64,000 bases of DNA from DATKBT01 sp035546295 (GCA_035546295.1 DATKBT010000025.1:62001-126000); one strand, 5' to 3'. Positions 26,525-38,235 are shown, counted from the stretch's first letter. Numbers and translations: made by a program. Notes: a model not told the origin generated them from the sequence alone.

Positions 26525-27757
26525 TCAGGCCGTCGCCGCGTCGTGGCCCACCCAGACCAGGCCCGACACCAGCTTGGGCAGGAACCGCGTCGACTTCGGA
26601 GGCAGCACGTCACCACCCGCGGTGGCACGCGCGAACGCCTCCGGGCTCATCGGCGGCAGCCAGAACCCCGCCTCGAGCTCGCCGGCCGACACCTCCTCCC
26701 AGAGCCGATCCGGGTCGGAGCGATAGACGAGGGTGCCGTCGCTGGCGTTCTCGAGGCCGAGCCCCGCCGCCGCCAGTAGCTGGTACTGGAGCAGCACCAC
26801 GGCGAGATCGGCCTCGGCGCCGGGAGTCTCCGGCGGAACGTCGCGCGGGTCGAGCCGCCAGATCTCCGCGCGCTCGCCCCGAAAGCGCACCCCGAGCGCC
26901 GGCTGGGCGTTCTCGGCGACCGCCGCCGCCAGCTCGGCTCCGCTCGAGCCCCGAAACGATTCGCGCCCTCTCGCCCGTGCGGCCATGGCCTCCCGATCCA
27001 CGACGCGGGTCAGCCCGCGGTGGATCGGATCGATCACCAGCGTCTCGGAGGCGAGCGAGAACAGCACGGCGAGCTTGCCGCAGGCGGCGCTCCCTTCCGC
27101 CGCTCCGTGCTCGGCCGCGAACCGCTGCGCGACCTTCGTGCGGTGGTGTCCGTCGGCGATCGCGGATCCCTTGGCTGCGAGCAGCGTCTGATACTCGCCG
27201 ATCCGCTCGCGATCGGCGATCCGCCGCACCCGATGGAGCTCGCCGCGCTTCTCGTCGAGCTGCTCGGCGACCACCGGCGCGCGCTCGCGATCCTCGGCGA
27301 GCATGCGCTCGAGCGCGCCGTCGTCCTCGGCGAGCAGCATCACGGGCTCGAGGTCGATACGGGTCGCCTCGAGCAGCGCGAGGCGTTCGGCCAGCGGCTT
27401 CGCCACCGTGTGCTCGTGCGGGCGCAGGTCCCCCTCCGAGGAGGGGCCGACGCCCACGAGAGTCATCAGGCCGAAACGGCGCGCGCCGCCTTCGAGCTCG
27501 ATCTCGTAGAGGTAGAGCGACGGAGCATCGTCGCGAGTCACGATGCCCTCGTCGAGCCATGAGTCGTGGATCGAGCGGACGTCGCCGAAGCCGTGCGGGG
27601 ACTCGGCCGGCCGGGTCAGGTGGGCGAAGTGGTACGGCGAGCTTGCGTGGAAGCGCTGGCGGGCTGCGGCGTCGATCTGGTCGAAGGGAGGCGCCGCGCA
27701 CCGAGCGGCGGTCTCCGGATCGGTGTAGTGGAACGCCTCGAACGCGATGATCCTCAT
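26525..27757 (-). CDS. DUF1015 family protein
   Basis: A 410-residue member of DUF1015, widespread in anaerobes and acidobacteria, of unknown biochemical role and sometimes described as SerC-linked. Seen: the typical opening IIAFEAFHYTDPE, CAAPPFDQIDAAARQRFHASSPYHFAHLTRP, SLYLYEIE, VGPSSEGDLRPHEHTVAKPLAERLALLEATRIDLEPVMLL, and IADGHHRTKVAQRFAAEHG, the conserved H-H-R segment of the family. I start at ATG 27757 because homology begins directly after it. The plus-strand gap to the ABC ATPase gene (132 bp) shows nothing clear. Confidence 0.88.
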   Translation of the reverse strand: MRIIAFEAFHYTDPETAARCAAPPFDQIDAAARQRFHASSPYHFAHLTRPAESPHGFGDVRSIHDSWLDEGIVTRDDAPSLYLYEIELEGGARRFGLMTLVGVGPSSEGDLRPHEHTVAKPLAERLALLEATRIDLEPVMLLAEDDGALERMLAEDRERAPVVAEQLDEKRGELHRVRRIADRERIGEYQTLLAAKGSAIADGHHRTKVAQRFAAEHGAAEGSAACGKLAVLFSLASETLVIDPIHRGLTRVVDREAMAARARGRESFRGSSGAELAAAVAENAQPALGVRFRGERAEIWRLDPRDVPPETPGAEADLAVVLLQYQLLAAAGLGLENASDGTLVYRSDPDRLWEEVSAGELEAGFWLPPMSPEAFARATAGGDVLPPKSTRFLPKLVSGLVWVGHDAATA

Positions 27758-28058
27758 GCCTGGCCCTCGAGATTGCGAGCGAGCGGCGATCATAGCCGCC
27801 GCGCTGCGTCCGCTCGGAGGGACGGTGCCCGCCACGAGCGGCCGGAGGACGGCAGCCGCGACGCCGAGAGGACCTGCGGCGCTGCCCTCGCCCGTCGCGG
27901 CTGGACACCGGCTCGGCCGACGCCGTCGCGAGCCCCGCCCCGCGAGCGACGACTCGGCGCGGAAGCCCTTCCCTGGAACCGGCCGCGGCTGCCCCGCGAG
28001 CTCGAAGGGCGGATTGTGCTGCGAAGGCGGGTCCGACAGCCGACGCGCGATGGCGGGC
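27758..28058. other. Intergenic region, no gene seen
   Basis: A 301-bp gap between the enoyl-CoA hydratase stop and the DUF1015 start on the minus strand. All frames through it look like GC-driven shadows rich in Arg, Pro and Ala. No clear promoter, hairpin or repeat was found. Confidence 0.35.
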
Positions 28059-28820
28059 TCAGTCCTTCGCGCGCTTGCCCTCGAGCGCTCCCCCCATCAG
28101 CCTCCGCGCCCGCCCACGCAGCGGCGCCTGGCGGCGCACGGCGTGCTCGCGCTCCATTCGCTCGCCGGCCGACCCGCCGAATGCGTCGCCGAGAAGGGCT
28201 TTGATCGCGGCGACCGCGTCGTGCGGGTGCGCGGCGATCGTCTCGCCGAGCGCGACGGCCTCGGCGACCAGCCGCTCGCGCGGGACGAGGCGCTGGAGCA
28301 GCCCGATGCGCAACGCCTCCTCGGCCGCGACCAGCTCGGCGGTGAGCAGCAGCTCTTTCGCCTTGCCGAGGCCGACGAGCCCGGCGAGGTGCCAGGCGCC
28401 GACCGGCAGGCCGTAGCGGACGCCCGGAAATCGAAACGTCGCCTCGGGAGCGCCCACGCGCAGATCGCACGCGCAAGCGATCTCGGCGCCGGCGCCGTGT
28501 GCATGCCCGTTGACGGCCGCGATCGTCGCCACCGGGAGCTCGGCGAGCGTGCGAAACAGCCTCGCGGTCGAATCCAGGAACCGGTCGAGCGGCTCCCCCT
28601 CCAGCTCCGTCATCCGGCGTAGGTCGGCGCCGGCGCAGAACGCCCGGTCTCCTGCCCCGGTGAGGACCACGGCGCCGACCTCCTCGGGGAGGTCGGAGAG
28701 GACCTTCAGCAACGCCTCGACGAGCGGCTCGTCGAGAGCGTTCAGCGCGTCGGGTCTGGACATCCTCGCAACGAGCACGTCGCCCGACCGCTCGACCGGC
28801 AGCACTCGCGGGGCCGTCAC
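28059..28820 (-). CDS. Enoyl-CoA hydratase/isomerase family protein
   Basis: A crotonase-fold protein that probably hydrates or isomerises an acyl-CoA. Seen over 253 residues: LVARMSRPDALNALDEPLVEAL, the oxyanion-hole motif AVVLTGAGDRAFCAGADLRRM, VATIAAVNGHAHGAGAEIACACDLRV with the second oxyanion glycine, ATFRFPGVRYGLPVG, LLLTAELVAAEEALRIGLLQRLVP. The catalytic Glu positions of rat hydratase are not both clear (GAEIACACD carries none of the usual GGGxELA..D), so the exact reaction is open. GTG 28820 is chosen because the homology begins right after it. It lies between clpB and the DUF1015 gene, neither functionally related. Confidence 0.85.
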   Translation of the reverse strand: MTAPRVLPVERSGDVLVARMSRPDALNALDEPLVEALLKVLSDLPEEVGAVVLTGAGDRAFCAGADLRRMTELEGEPLDRFLDSTARLFRTLAELPVATIAAVNGHAHGAGAEIACACDLRVGAPEATFRFPGVRYGLPVGAWHLAGLVGLGKAKELLLTAELVAAEEALRIGLLQRLVPRERLVAEAVALGETIAAHPHDAVAAIKALLGDAFGGSAGERMEREHAVRRQAPLRGRARRLMGGALEGKRAKD

Positions 28821-29084
28821 GGCGCGTGGCCTCGCGCGGTGAGACTCTCGACCACCTCGAGCCGAGCGAGCGGTATCGACGAGCTGGACGTTGTTCGCCT
28901 GGGCATTCTTCGCTGGAGCTCGAGCTCCGGAACCGGACGATCGTGCAAGGGACGCCGCGACAGACCATATCGCTCGAGGGACGGGCGCGCTCGGTCGACT
29001 GGTTCGAAGCCGTCGAGACTCTGAACCGTGCGGAACCGACCGCACCAGGCCGAGCCGTGCCCACCCGGCCGAGCGTCGCCCGCG

Positions 29085-31745
<2,661 letters not shown>

Positions 31746-31874
31746 GGTGTGTCCTCTATCGCGTTGGCCGGATGGGGTCGCTGAAGAGTCTTCGCGCGCC
31801 CGTTCTGATTCTCGGTCGCCCGGACTCGGGCTGGAATCGCGGAAGGCCCCAGGGTGCCCTCGCGAGCGGCAGGG

Positions 31875-32855
31875 TCAGCCGCGTGGCTGGAATGTCGAGG
31901 TGTCGCGCAGCTTCTCGAAGAGCTCCTGCTCCTCGGTTCCGAGCTGCTCGGGGACGACGATCTTGAGCTCGAGGAAGAGATCCCCGTCGACGGCAGAATT
32001 GCCCCCTGGCAGACCCTTGGCCTTGAGACGGATCCGACGTCCCGAGGAGGAGCCCTTCGGAAGCCGGAGCTTGACCTGCCCGGCGAGGGTGTCGGCGGTC
32101 GCCTCGCCCCCGAGCGCGGCCTCCCAGGGCGAGATCGGCAGCTCAGCGATCAGGTCGCGGCCTTCGAGGCGATAGCGTGGATGCGGCTCGAGCTCGAGGA
32201 CGAGGTGGAGGTCGCCGGCTCTGCTGTTGAGTCCGGGCTCGCCTTGGCCGGCGAGTCGGATCTTCTGCCCGGGGAGGACCCCCCTGGGAATCGTCACCCG
32301 CAGGGTCTTGCGTTTTCCGTCGATGGGATCGATCAGCTCGATCTCTCGCGAGGCGCCGTGGTAGAGGTCCTCGAGGGTGACCTTGAGCGTCGCCTCGCGG
32401 TGACGGCCGGGCGCGGCGCGGCGAGTCGAGCGGGCGCGAGCGCCCCCGAACGGAGACGGTCCGCCCTGGCTGAAGCGGACGTCGACGTCGTCGCCGAACA
32501 GCATCTCGAAGAACGAGCTGAATCCGCTCGATCCGAAGTCGAAGCCGCCGGCGCCCGGTCCGCCGCGCCCGGCCTGGCCGAGGTCGAACTGGAACGCCTC
32601 CCAGCCCGGCGGCGGCGCCCCCTGCGTCTGCGCGGTCTTCCAGGCCTTGCCGTACTGGTCGTACTTCTTCCGCTTCTCGGGATCCTTGAGGACCTCGTAG
32701 GCCTCCCCGATCTCCTTGAACCGGGTCTCCGCCCCGGCCTCCTTGTTGACGTCCGGGTGGTACCGCCTGGCGAGCCGACGGTAGGCCTTCTGGATGTCGG
32801 AGGCACTCGCTTCCTTCTCGACGCCCAGCACCTTGTAGTAGTCCTGGAACTGCAC
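31875..32855 (-). CDS. cbpA: DnaJ-class co-chaperone, CbpA type
   Basis: A J-domain protein that stimulates DnaK. Seen over 326 residues: the J domain DYYKVLGVEKEASASDIQKAYRRLARRYHPDVNKEAG with the HPD motif near residue 33, a Gly/Phe-rich linker (about 75-140), and two beta-rich substrate domains (VTLEDLYHGASREIELIDP, then VTIPRGVLPGQKIRLAGQGEPG and DLHLVLELEPHPRYRLEGRDLIAELPISPWEAALGG). The Cys-rich zinc region of DnaJ is absent, which makes it a type II/CbpA-like protein. The start is GTG 32855 with GAGGGG upstream. clpB follows in the same direction. Confidence 0.93.
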   Translation of the reverse strand: MQFQDYYKVLGVEKEASASDIQKAYRRLARRYHPDVNKEAGAETRFKEIGEAYEVLKDPEKRKKYDQYGKAWKTAQTQGAPPPGWEAFQFDLGQAGRGGPGAGGFDFGSSGFSSFFEMLFGDDVDVRFSQGGPSPFGGARARSTRRAAPGRHREATLKVTLEDLYHGASREIELIDPIDGKRKTLRVTIPRGVLPGQKIRLAGQGEPGLNSRAGDLHLVLELEPHPRYRLEGRDLIAELPISPWEAALGGEATADTLAGQVKLRLPKGSSSGRRIRLKAKGLPGGNSAVDGDLFLELKIVVPEQLGTEEQELFEKLRDTSTFQPRG

Positions 32856-32929
32856 GGTCCCCTCGATTTGTCCGCGTGCGGGGTCAGTTGTCGGTGGCGG
32901 TCAACCAGATCTGCGTCTGGCGTCGCAAC

Positions 32930-32958
32930 ATCTTACAACAGGAGGCGCAGGTTTTGAA
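32930..32958 (-). promoter_or_regulatory. Candidate promoter for the dnaJ-clpB pair
   Basis: Read on the minus strand, TTCAAA (complement of 32953-32958) and TAAGAT (complement of 32930-32935) are 17 bases apart, each matching four of six sigma70 consensus positions. Transcription would begin about 70 bases ahead of the GTG start. No sigma32 consensus or CIRCE palindrome was seen. Confidence 0.45.
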
Positions 32959-33345
32959 TTTCCCCGGAGGCCCCAGGAGGGGTCGCTCCGGGAGAGTCAC
33001 CGGAGTGCTCGCCGGCGACGGCGGATGCCCGGGAGCCACGGTGCGAGAACCCATCACGGACCATCCGATGGGTTGCACGCCGCGGCGACCGCCCTGTCGA
33101 GCCTGAGCGGGAACAGGATCGGTGGGGGTTTGCGAGCCTGTTTTGCATCTGTGACCAAAGAGCGGCCCTGAACGGTCGATGCCTTCTGCGGTTCTCGGCC
33201 CCAGTGGAGCTTTGAAGGCCGCGGATTCGCTCCTCGGCTTGGCTCTGCGGGCTGCCACCGCGGCGCGCTCCGGCCGAGGCGGGGATGCAGGCTCTGATCG
33301 ACCGCCTCGTTCAGGGAACGAACGACAACCATGGAGGACCGTCGA
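32959..33345. other. Divergent intergenic region, no gene seen
   Basis: Between the dnaJ promoter and the surface-protein gene. Frames through it are Arg/Pro-rich shadows. It must hold a promoter for the plus-strand gene. The segment 33110-33180 is somewhat AT-richer, but no -35/-10 pair stands out. GGAGGA at 33333-33338 is the ribosome site of the next gene. Confidence 0.35.
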
Positions 33346-34638
33346 ATGTCGACTTTGCTGCCGAGCCTTGGTACCGATCACTTCGCTCGCCTTGCCCTGA
33401 TCGCTGCGCTGGCAGGGCTCCTCGGCACGCTGCAGTCGTCGACGAGCGCGGCGGCCGAGCTGGTCGTCACCACCGCCGAAGACGAGGACAACACCGATGC
33501 CGACTGCTCCCTGCGCGAGGCGATCCGCGCCGCCAACGACGACATCGCCGTCGACGCCTGCGGGAGCGGCAGCCTGGTCGACGTGATCACCGTGCCGCCC
33601 GGAACTTACGTCCTCGACCTCGGCCAGCTCAGCGTGAGCAGCGTGATGACGATCAACGGCTCGGGCGCCGGGGTCACCATCCTGGACGGAGACGGGAGCA
33701 GCCGGATCCTGGCGATCAGCGGCGGTGACCTCACCCTCGACGGCGTCACCGTTCGAAACGGGGCGGACTCCGCCGGGGCCGGCATCAACGTGTCGAGCAG
33801 CACGCTGATGCTCTCCAACAGCGTGGTGACCGGCAACCAGGCGATCGGCGACGGCGGTGGAATCAACAACTCTTCGGGCACGGTCACCATCGTCGACACG
33901 ACGGTGTCGGAGAACCAGGCCGGCCGGGACGGGGGCGGCATCAACAGCAGCTCGGGGACGACGGCGCTCGAGCGAGTGACCCTCAGCGGCAACGACGCGG
34001 ACGTGGACGGAGGAGGAATCCAGATCTCGGACGGGACGGTCTCCATCGTCAACGGCACGATCAGCGGCAATTTCGCCGGCGATCAGGGAGGAGGACTCTT
34101 CAAGACCGGCGGCACCGTGACCCTCACTCACGTCACCATCGCCGACAACGGCGCCACGACGGCAGGAGGGGGCGTCTTCCAGACCGGAGGAACGATCACA
34201 CTGGCGAACACGATCGTCGGCAACAGCACGAGCGGTGACGACTGCGCTGGCGGCGCGCCGATCTCGAACGGCGGCAACCTCGACTCGGACGGGTCGTGCA
34301 GCCTGACGGGCGCGGGCGACCTCTCCTCGACGGCCCCGCTCCTGGGCCCGCTCGCCGCCAACGGAGGTCCGACGTTCACCCACGCGCTGGTCGCCGGGAG
34401 CCCGGCGATCGATGCTGGGTCGGCGCCGGGTTGCCCCGCCTCGGATCAACGTGGAGTGATGCGGCCGCAGGACGGCGACGGCGACACCATTGCGGTCTGC
34501 GACATCGGCGCCTACGAAGCTGAAGGCGGCACGCTCGAGCCGCCGGCGGCAATCCCAACCCTGCGTCTCGGGACGATCGCCCTCTTCTCCCTGCTGCTCA
34601 CCGCGGTGGCGACGGTGGTGCTCCGCGCGAGGGGCTGA
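33346..34638 (+). CDS. CSLREA/beta-helix surface protein with IPTL-type C-terminal sorting signal
   Basis: A 430-residue exported protein. Seen: a signal peptide (about 1-35, LALIAALAGLLGTLQSSTSAAA), a CSLREA motif (ADCSLREAIRAAND, about 50-65), a right-handed parallel beta-helix of repeats such as LTLDGVTVRNG, SSGTVTIVDTTVSEN and SDGTVSIVNGTISGN (about 105-330), a choice-of-anchor-Q-like ending (HALVAGSPAIDAGSAPGCPASDQRG), then IPTL followed by a membrane helix and RARG. That end is the IPTL-CTERM layout recognised by exosortase H, though the usual W-G after IPTL is R-L-G here. ATG 33346 is preferred over 33331 because GGAGGA lies seven bases ahead. Probably displayed on the cell surface. 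Confidence 0.88.
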   Translation: MSTLLPSLGTDHFARLALIAALAGLLGTLQSSTSAAAELVVTTAEDEDNTDADCSLREAIRAANDDIAVDACGSGSLVDVITVPPGTYVLDLGQLSVSSVMTINGSGAGVTILDGDGSSRILAISGGDLTLDGVTVRNGADSAGAGINVSSSTLMLSNSVVTGNQAIGDGGGINNSSGTVTIVDTTVSENQAGRDGGGINSSSGTTALERVTLSGNDADVDGGGIQISDGTVSIVNGTISGNFAGDQGGGLFKTGGTVTLTHVTIADNGATTAGGGVFQTGGTITLANTIVGNSTSGDDCAGGAPISNGGNLDSDGSCSLTGAGDLSSTAPLLGPLAANGGPTFTHALVAGSPAIDAGSAPGCPASDQRGVMRPQDGDGDTIAVCDIGAYEAEGGTLEPPAAIPTLRLGTIALFSLLLTAVATVVLRARG

Positions 34639-35044
34639 GCCCGGTCACGGTGAAGAGCCGAACGGGGTCCGATCAGGTCGACTAGGCCAGCGGGAAACTA
34701 GCCCGGAGGGGGAGTCGCCGCGCCGCCTCTCTCTTCCTTCCTCGATTCGTCGCCGTTCCGGGCCGAGTCGCCGGCCGCGGCCCGTCGGCAGCAGCTCGTG
34801 GTCGCGACTGGCGCGGCGGCTGGAATGTGACGCCAACACTCCCTTGGCACCTTCCGGATAGGCTCTCCCGCGTGGCGCGTCGTGACGCAGACGGGGAACC
34901 CTCAGCGGACGCTCTGTCTGCATGGCGCCGCGACGATCGGCCGCGGCCAGGCGGTCCCGAGGTCGGCAGGGCACCGTCCGCTCGCCGGAGGCAGCGTGAT
35001 CCCACGACCCGAGAGGTCAGCCGCGAGCCGTGTGCGGGATCCGC
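34639..35044. other. Intergenic region with one shared 16-mer
   Basis: A 406-bp gap before the membrane glycosyltransferase gene. No credible ORF. The 16-mer TCAGGTCGACTAGGCC at 34673-34688 recurs exactly at 38188-38203 in another gap. A match of this length can arise by chance in 64 kb, so it is only noted. No promoter was recognised. Confidence 0.35.
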
Positions 35045-36586
35045 ATGCCAGATCTGAAAAAGGAATCTCGACGTCTCGCTCCACCGCAGGGTGGCGAAGG
35101 GGTCGGTGGCGAAGGGGTCGGTGCCGAAGGGGTCGGTGGCGAAGGGGTCAGACGACCAACGACCACACGGCGACCGTCCGAAGCCACGTGGCGGCGGTGG
35201 CTCCTGCTGGCGCTCTTCGCCCTGGCCGCGATCGCGGCGGTACGTATCCTGCTCGCACCTCGCCCCGGCGCGCTGACAGAGGACGAGCTCGACTATCTCC
35301 GAGCCGCCGTCCATCTCGCCCGCGAGGGGGTGCTCTGGCACGGTCCGATCGAGGATCCCGCCGGCGAGGGCGACGCCTACCGCGAGCCCGGCTACTCGGC
35401 GGCGCTCGCTGCGACCTGGAGGATGAGCGGGGTCGATCTCGGATTCGCCGAGGACGAGTTCGCGGCTGCGCCCGGCGCGGCCGACGCGCGACGGGCGGCG
35501 GCGACTCTCCACCTCGCGCTGCTCGGCGTGGCGGCTGCGGCGGCAGCGGGCGCGGTCGCCGGTCTCGGCGGCGGTGAGATCCCCACCGCGGTCGCCGCGA
35601 TCGCTGTGCTCGCCAGTCCGGCGCTGGTTCACTCGAGCTCCTCTCTCGCCAGCGAGAACCTGGCGGTGCCGCTGGTCGCGATCGGCGGGGCGGCACTGGT
35701 GGCGACCGTGGGTGGAGCGGGGGTTCTGGCGCCGCTCGTCGGCGGACTCGCGAGCGGTCTGCTGCCGCTCGTGCGCGGAGCGGGAATCGTCGCCGCGCCT
35801 GTCGGGATCGCTCTCCTCCTGATCTGGCCGCGCGCTCTCGGACGACGTGCTCGAGCCCTGCGCGTGGGGCTCTTCGCGCTGCCGGCGCTGCTCCTCCCGG
35901 GTCTCTGGATGACGCGCAACCTCGCCGTGGTCGGTCACCCCGTGATCGCCGACCGCGGCGGCGTCGTCCTCCAGGTTCGCCTGGAGCTCGATCGTCAGCT
36001 CGCGGAGGAGGGTCTCGTGCCGGCGTTCCTGGAATGGACTCCGCTCGCGGCTTCCGGCCGGCTGCGAGAGCGGGTCGCGCCGGACTCCCGGCTGAGCTCG
36101 TTTCGATGGCACCGGGACGGTAACTACTTCACGCGCGCGATCGGACGTTGGCGCGCTCGCCTCGCGACCTCACGAGATCCGATCGAGGTCGACCGGGCGC
36201 TGCGGCGGGAGGCGGTCGCGGGGTTCTTCTCGTCCCCCGGCGAGCATCTCGCGGCGATCCCGGTCGTCGGCTGGCGGGGGCTGTTCACGGAACGATCGCC
36301 CGCTGCAGCCGGTATCTTCGACCTGCGACTGCCGATCGGTCTCGGGCTGCTCGCCGGCTGTTTGCTCCTGCTCCTTCGTGGGCTGCAATTCCGCGATCCG
36401 CGTCCGCTCGCCCTGCTCGCCCTGCCGATCGGGCTGTTCGTCTTCCACGCTGGTGCGACCGAGTTCCTCCCCCGGTTCGGGCTGCCCGGCCTCCCCCTGG
36501 TGTGGGCGGCGACGGTCGCCGCGCTCGCCGGCCTGCCTGCGAAGAGCGACAGTGGGCCCGGTCCCGGCCTGCCGTCGGGGCGGTAG
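35045..36586 (+). CDS. Polytopic membrane glycosyltransferase-like protein (GT39/ArnT-like)
   Basis: A 513-residue integral membrane protein with a hydrophilic N-terminal leader carrying four GGEGV repeats, then a first helix (WRRWLLLALFALAAIAAVRILL) followed by LTEDELDYLRAAVHLAREGVL, where acidic residues after the first helix match the catalytic loop of lipid-phosphosugar-dependent GT-C enzymes. About nine further helices follow, and DAYREPGYSAALAA resembles the R-x-P-x-Y pattern of the family. It probably moves a sugar from a polyprenyl-phosphate donor onto a protein or lipid. It stands 17 bases before a GT2 fusion gene of the dolichyl-phosphate-sugar-synthase type that could supply such a donor. 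ATG 35045 is chosen over GTG 35030. Confidence 0.75.
   Translation: MPDLKKESRRLAPPQGGEGVGGEGVGAEGVGGEGVRRPTTTRRPSEATWRRWLLLALFALAAIAAVRILLAPRPGALTEDELDYLRAAVHLAREGVLWHGPIEDPAGEGDAYREPGYSAALAATWRMSGVDLGFAEDEFAAAPGAADARRAAATLHLALLGVAAAAAAGAVAGLGGGEIPTAVAAIAVLASPALVHSSSSLASENLAVPLVAIGGAALVATVGGAGVLAPLVGGLASGLLPLVRGAGIVAAPVGIALLLIWPRALGRRARALRVGLFALPALLLPGLWMTRNLAVVGHPVIADRGGVVLQVRLELDRQLAEEGLVPAFLEWTPLAASGRLRERVAPDSRLSSFRWHRDGNYFTRAIGRWRARLATSRDPIEVDRALRREAVAGFFSSPGEHLAAIPVVGWRGLFTERSPAAAGIFDLRLPIGLGLLAGCLLLLLRGLQFRDPRPLALLALPIGLFVFHAGATEFLPRFGLPGLPLVWAATVAALAGLPAKSDSGPGPGLPSGR
35090..35149 (+). repeat. Four 15-bp tandem repeats (GGEGV)
   Basis: Units at 35090-35104, 35105-35119, 35120-35134 (one mismatch) and 35135-35149. 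They encode GGEGV, GGEGV, GAEGV and GGEGV in the cytoplasmic leader before the first membrane helix. Same five-codon period as the repeats at 11413, 53571 and 59557. Confidence 0.92.
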
Positions 36587-36603
36587 GAAGCGAGGTCCCG
36601 AGA

Positions 36604-38067
36604 ATGGAGGACACGGAAGGAGCGGTCGGCGGCCCGAGTCACCAGGCCGCCTTCCGGCCGAAGCTCTCGGTGGTGGTGCCGGTGTTCAACGAGCGCTACC
36701 TCGTGCGGGAGTCTCTGGAGCGCCTCCTCCGAACCGACGTCCCGGGGATCGCGGCGCTCGAGGTGTTGGTGGTCGACGACGGCTCGCACGATGGGACGAG
36801 CGAAGTCCTCGACCAGCTCGCTGCCCGCGAGCCGGAGAGGCTGCGCCTGATCCGCCACGAGACCAATCTCGGCAAGGGCGCCGCGGTGCGCACGGGCGTC
36901 GCCGCGGCATCGGGAGATCTGATCGTCTTCCACGACGCGGACCTGGAGTACGACCCCAGGGATCTCGGTCGCATGGTGCGACTCTTCCTCGACGACGGCG
37001 CCGACGTGGTGTACGGCTCGCGCTTCCTGCCCAGCGACCGGCGCCGGGTGCTGTACTTCCGTCACTCGCTCGGGAATCGGTTCATCACGTGGTTGAGCAA
37101 TGCCTTCACCGACCTGAACCTCACCGACGTCGAGACCTGCTACAAGATGTTCAGGGCGCCGTTGCTGAAGTCCATTCCCATCCGGTCCAACGACTTCCGG
37201 ATCGAGCCCGAGCTGACGGCCAAGATCGGCAAGCGTCACTGCCGCGTCTTCGAGGTGCCGATCAGCTACCTGGGCCGCACCTACCAGGAGGGCAAGAAGA
37301 TCGGTTGGCTGGACGGGCTGCGGGCGATGACGGCCATCGTGAGGTTCGCGCTCGTCGACGATCTGTACCAGGAGGATCAGTACGGTTCCCACATCCTCCA
37401 CGACCTGGAGCGTGCGCGCCGGTTCAATCGCTGGATGGCGGAGACGGTGCGGCCGTGGGTCGGGGACGCCGTGCTCGAGATCGGAGCCGGTATCGGCAAC
37501 CTCACCACCTGGCTCCTGCCCAGGGACCTCCACGTCGCGAGTGACGTCAATCCACACCATCTCCATTACCTGACGAACCTGGCGGCCGGCAAGCCCTATC
37601 TGCAGGTGGCTCGGATCGACCTGGAGGATCGTAACGACTTCGAGGAGTGGCGAGGCCGTTTCGACACCGTGCTCTGCCTGAACGTCCTGGAGCACGTAGG
37701 GGATCCCCTGGTGGCTCTGCGCAACATGTTCGAGGCGTTGGCCGAGGGAGGGCGGCTGGTGCTGTACGTGCCGGCGGGTCAGGCGCGGTTCTCGAGCCTC
37801 GACCAGGTCCTGGGGCACCGGTGCCGCTACGACCCGGCCATGCTCCGCCAGGAGCTCGAGGAAACCGGCTTCGAGGTCGAGCTCCTGAGGGACTTCAACC
37901 GCGCCGCGGTGCCAGGATGGTGGTGGAACGGAAAGGTCCGGCGACGGCGATATTTCAGCAGGATGCAGCTGAAGCTCTTCGACCTCGCGACGCCGGTCGT
38001 GCGGCGGCTGGACCGCCTGCTGCCCTGGAGGGGGCTGGGGCTGATCGCGGTCGCGCGCAAGAGCTAG
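36604..38067 (+). CDS. GT2 glycosyltransferase fused to a SAM-dependent methyltransferase
   Basis: Two enzymes in one 487-residue chain. Residues about 18-240 form a GT2 domain of the dolichyl-phosphate mannose/glucose synthase type: LSVVVPVFNERYLV, VLVVDDGSHDGTSEVL, ETNLGKGAAVRTGVAAASGDLIVFHDADLEYDP with the DxD metal site, and VETCYKMFRAPLLKSI. Residues about 275-470 form a class I methyltransferase: DAVLEIGAGIGNLTTWLL (SAM loop), HVASDVNPHHLHYL, VLCLNVLEHVGDPLVALRNM and a C-terminal hydrophobic/basic tail. No C-terminal membrane helices of DPM1 type are seen. It sits 17 bases behind the GT39-like gene, so both probably belong to one glycan-transfer pathway. The methyl acceptor is unknown. 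Confidence 0.88.
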   Translation: MEDTEGAVGGPSHQAAFRPKLSVVVPVFNERYLVRESLERLLRTDVPGIAALEVLVVDDGSHDGTSEVLDQLAAREPERLRLIRHETNLGKGAAVRTGVAAASGDLIVFHDADLEYDPRDLGRMVRLFLDDGADVVYGSRFLPSDRRRVLYFRHSLGNRFITWLSNAFTDLNLTDVETCYKMFRAPLLKSIPIRSNDFRIEPELTAKIGKRHCRVFEVPISYLGRTYQEGKKIGWLDGLRAMTAIVRFALVDDLYQEDQYGSHILHDLERARRFNRWMAETVRPWVGDAVLEIGAGIGNLTTWLLPRDLHVASDVNPHHLHYLTNLAAGKPYLQVARIDLEDRNDFEEWRGRFDTVLCLNVLEHVGDPLVALRNMFEALAEGGRLVLYVPAGQARFSSLDQVLGHRCRYDPAMLRQELEETGFEVELLRDFNRAAVPGWWWNGKVRRRRYFSRMQLKLFDLATPVVRRLDRLLPWRGLGLIAVARKS

Positions 38068-38083
38068 CGATGCAAGAGCTAGC
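38057..38083. repeat. 12-bp direct repeat across the stop codon of the GT2 fusion gene
   Basis: GCAAGAGCTAGC at 38057-38068 and 38072-38083, so the period is 15 bp. The first copy contains the TAG stop (38065-38067). It looks like a recent 15-bp duplication of the gene's 3' end, matching the period of the coding repeats in the window. Confidence 0.8.
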
Positions 38084-38167
38084 CTCGTGGTTGTCACCAC
38101 TCCCTAACGAGCGCGAGATCGCAGCGCGGTCATACCACGGGCCCGCTAGCTCATGTTTCCCGCCCAA

Positions 38168-38183
38168 GCGCCGCAAGCGGCGC
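38168..38183. repeat. Hairpin GCGCCGC-AA-GCGGCGC
   Basis: Perfect seven-base arms (38168-38174, 38177-38183) around AA. No T-run follows on either strand. It may be a processing or stability element, or part of the dispersed palindromes in this gap. Confidence 0.6.
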
Positions 38184-38235
38184 GGGCTCAGGTCGACTAG
38201 GCCGACGACGAGGTCTACGGGCGACCAGGCATGCA

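Noticed and set aside
32856..33345. CIRCE or sigma32-type heat-shock control upstream of dnaJ
   Set aside because: No TTAGCACTC inverted repeat and no CTTGAA/CCCCAT pair was found by eye; only a sigma70-like candidate is visible.
34673..38203. Exact 16-mer TCAGGTCGACTAGGCC in two gaps
   Set aside because: One exact 16-base match is expected about by chance in 64 kb of biased composition, and the flanks do not align.
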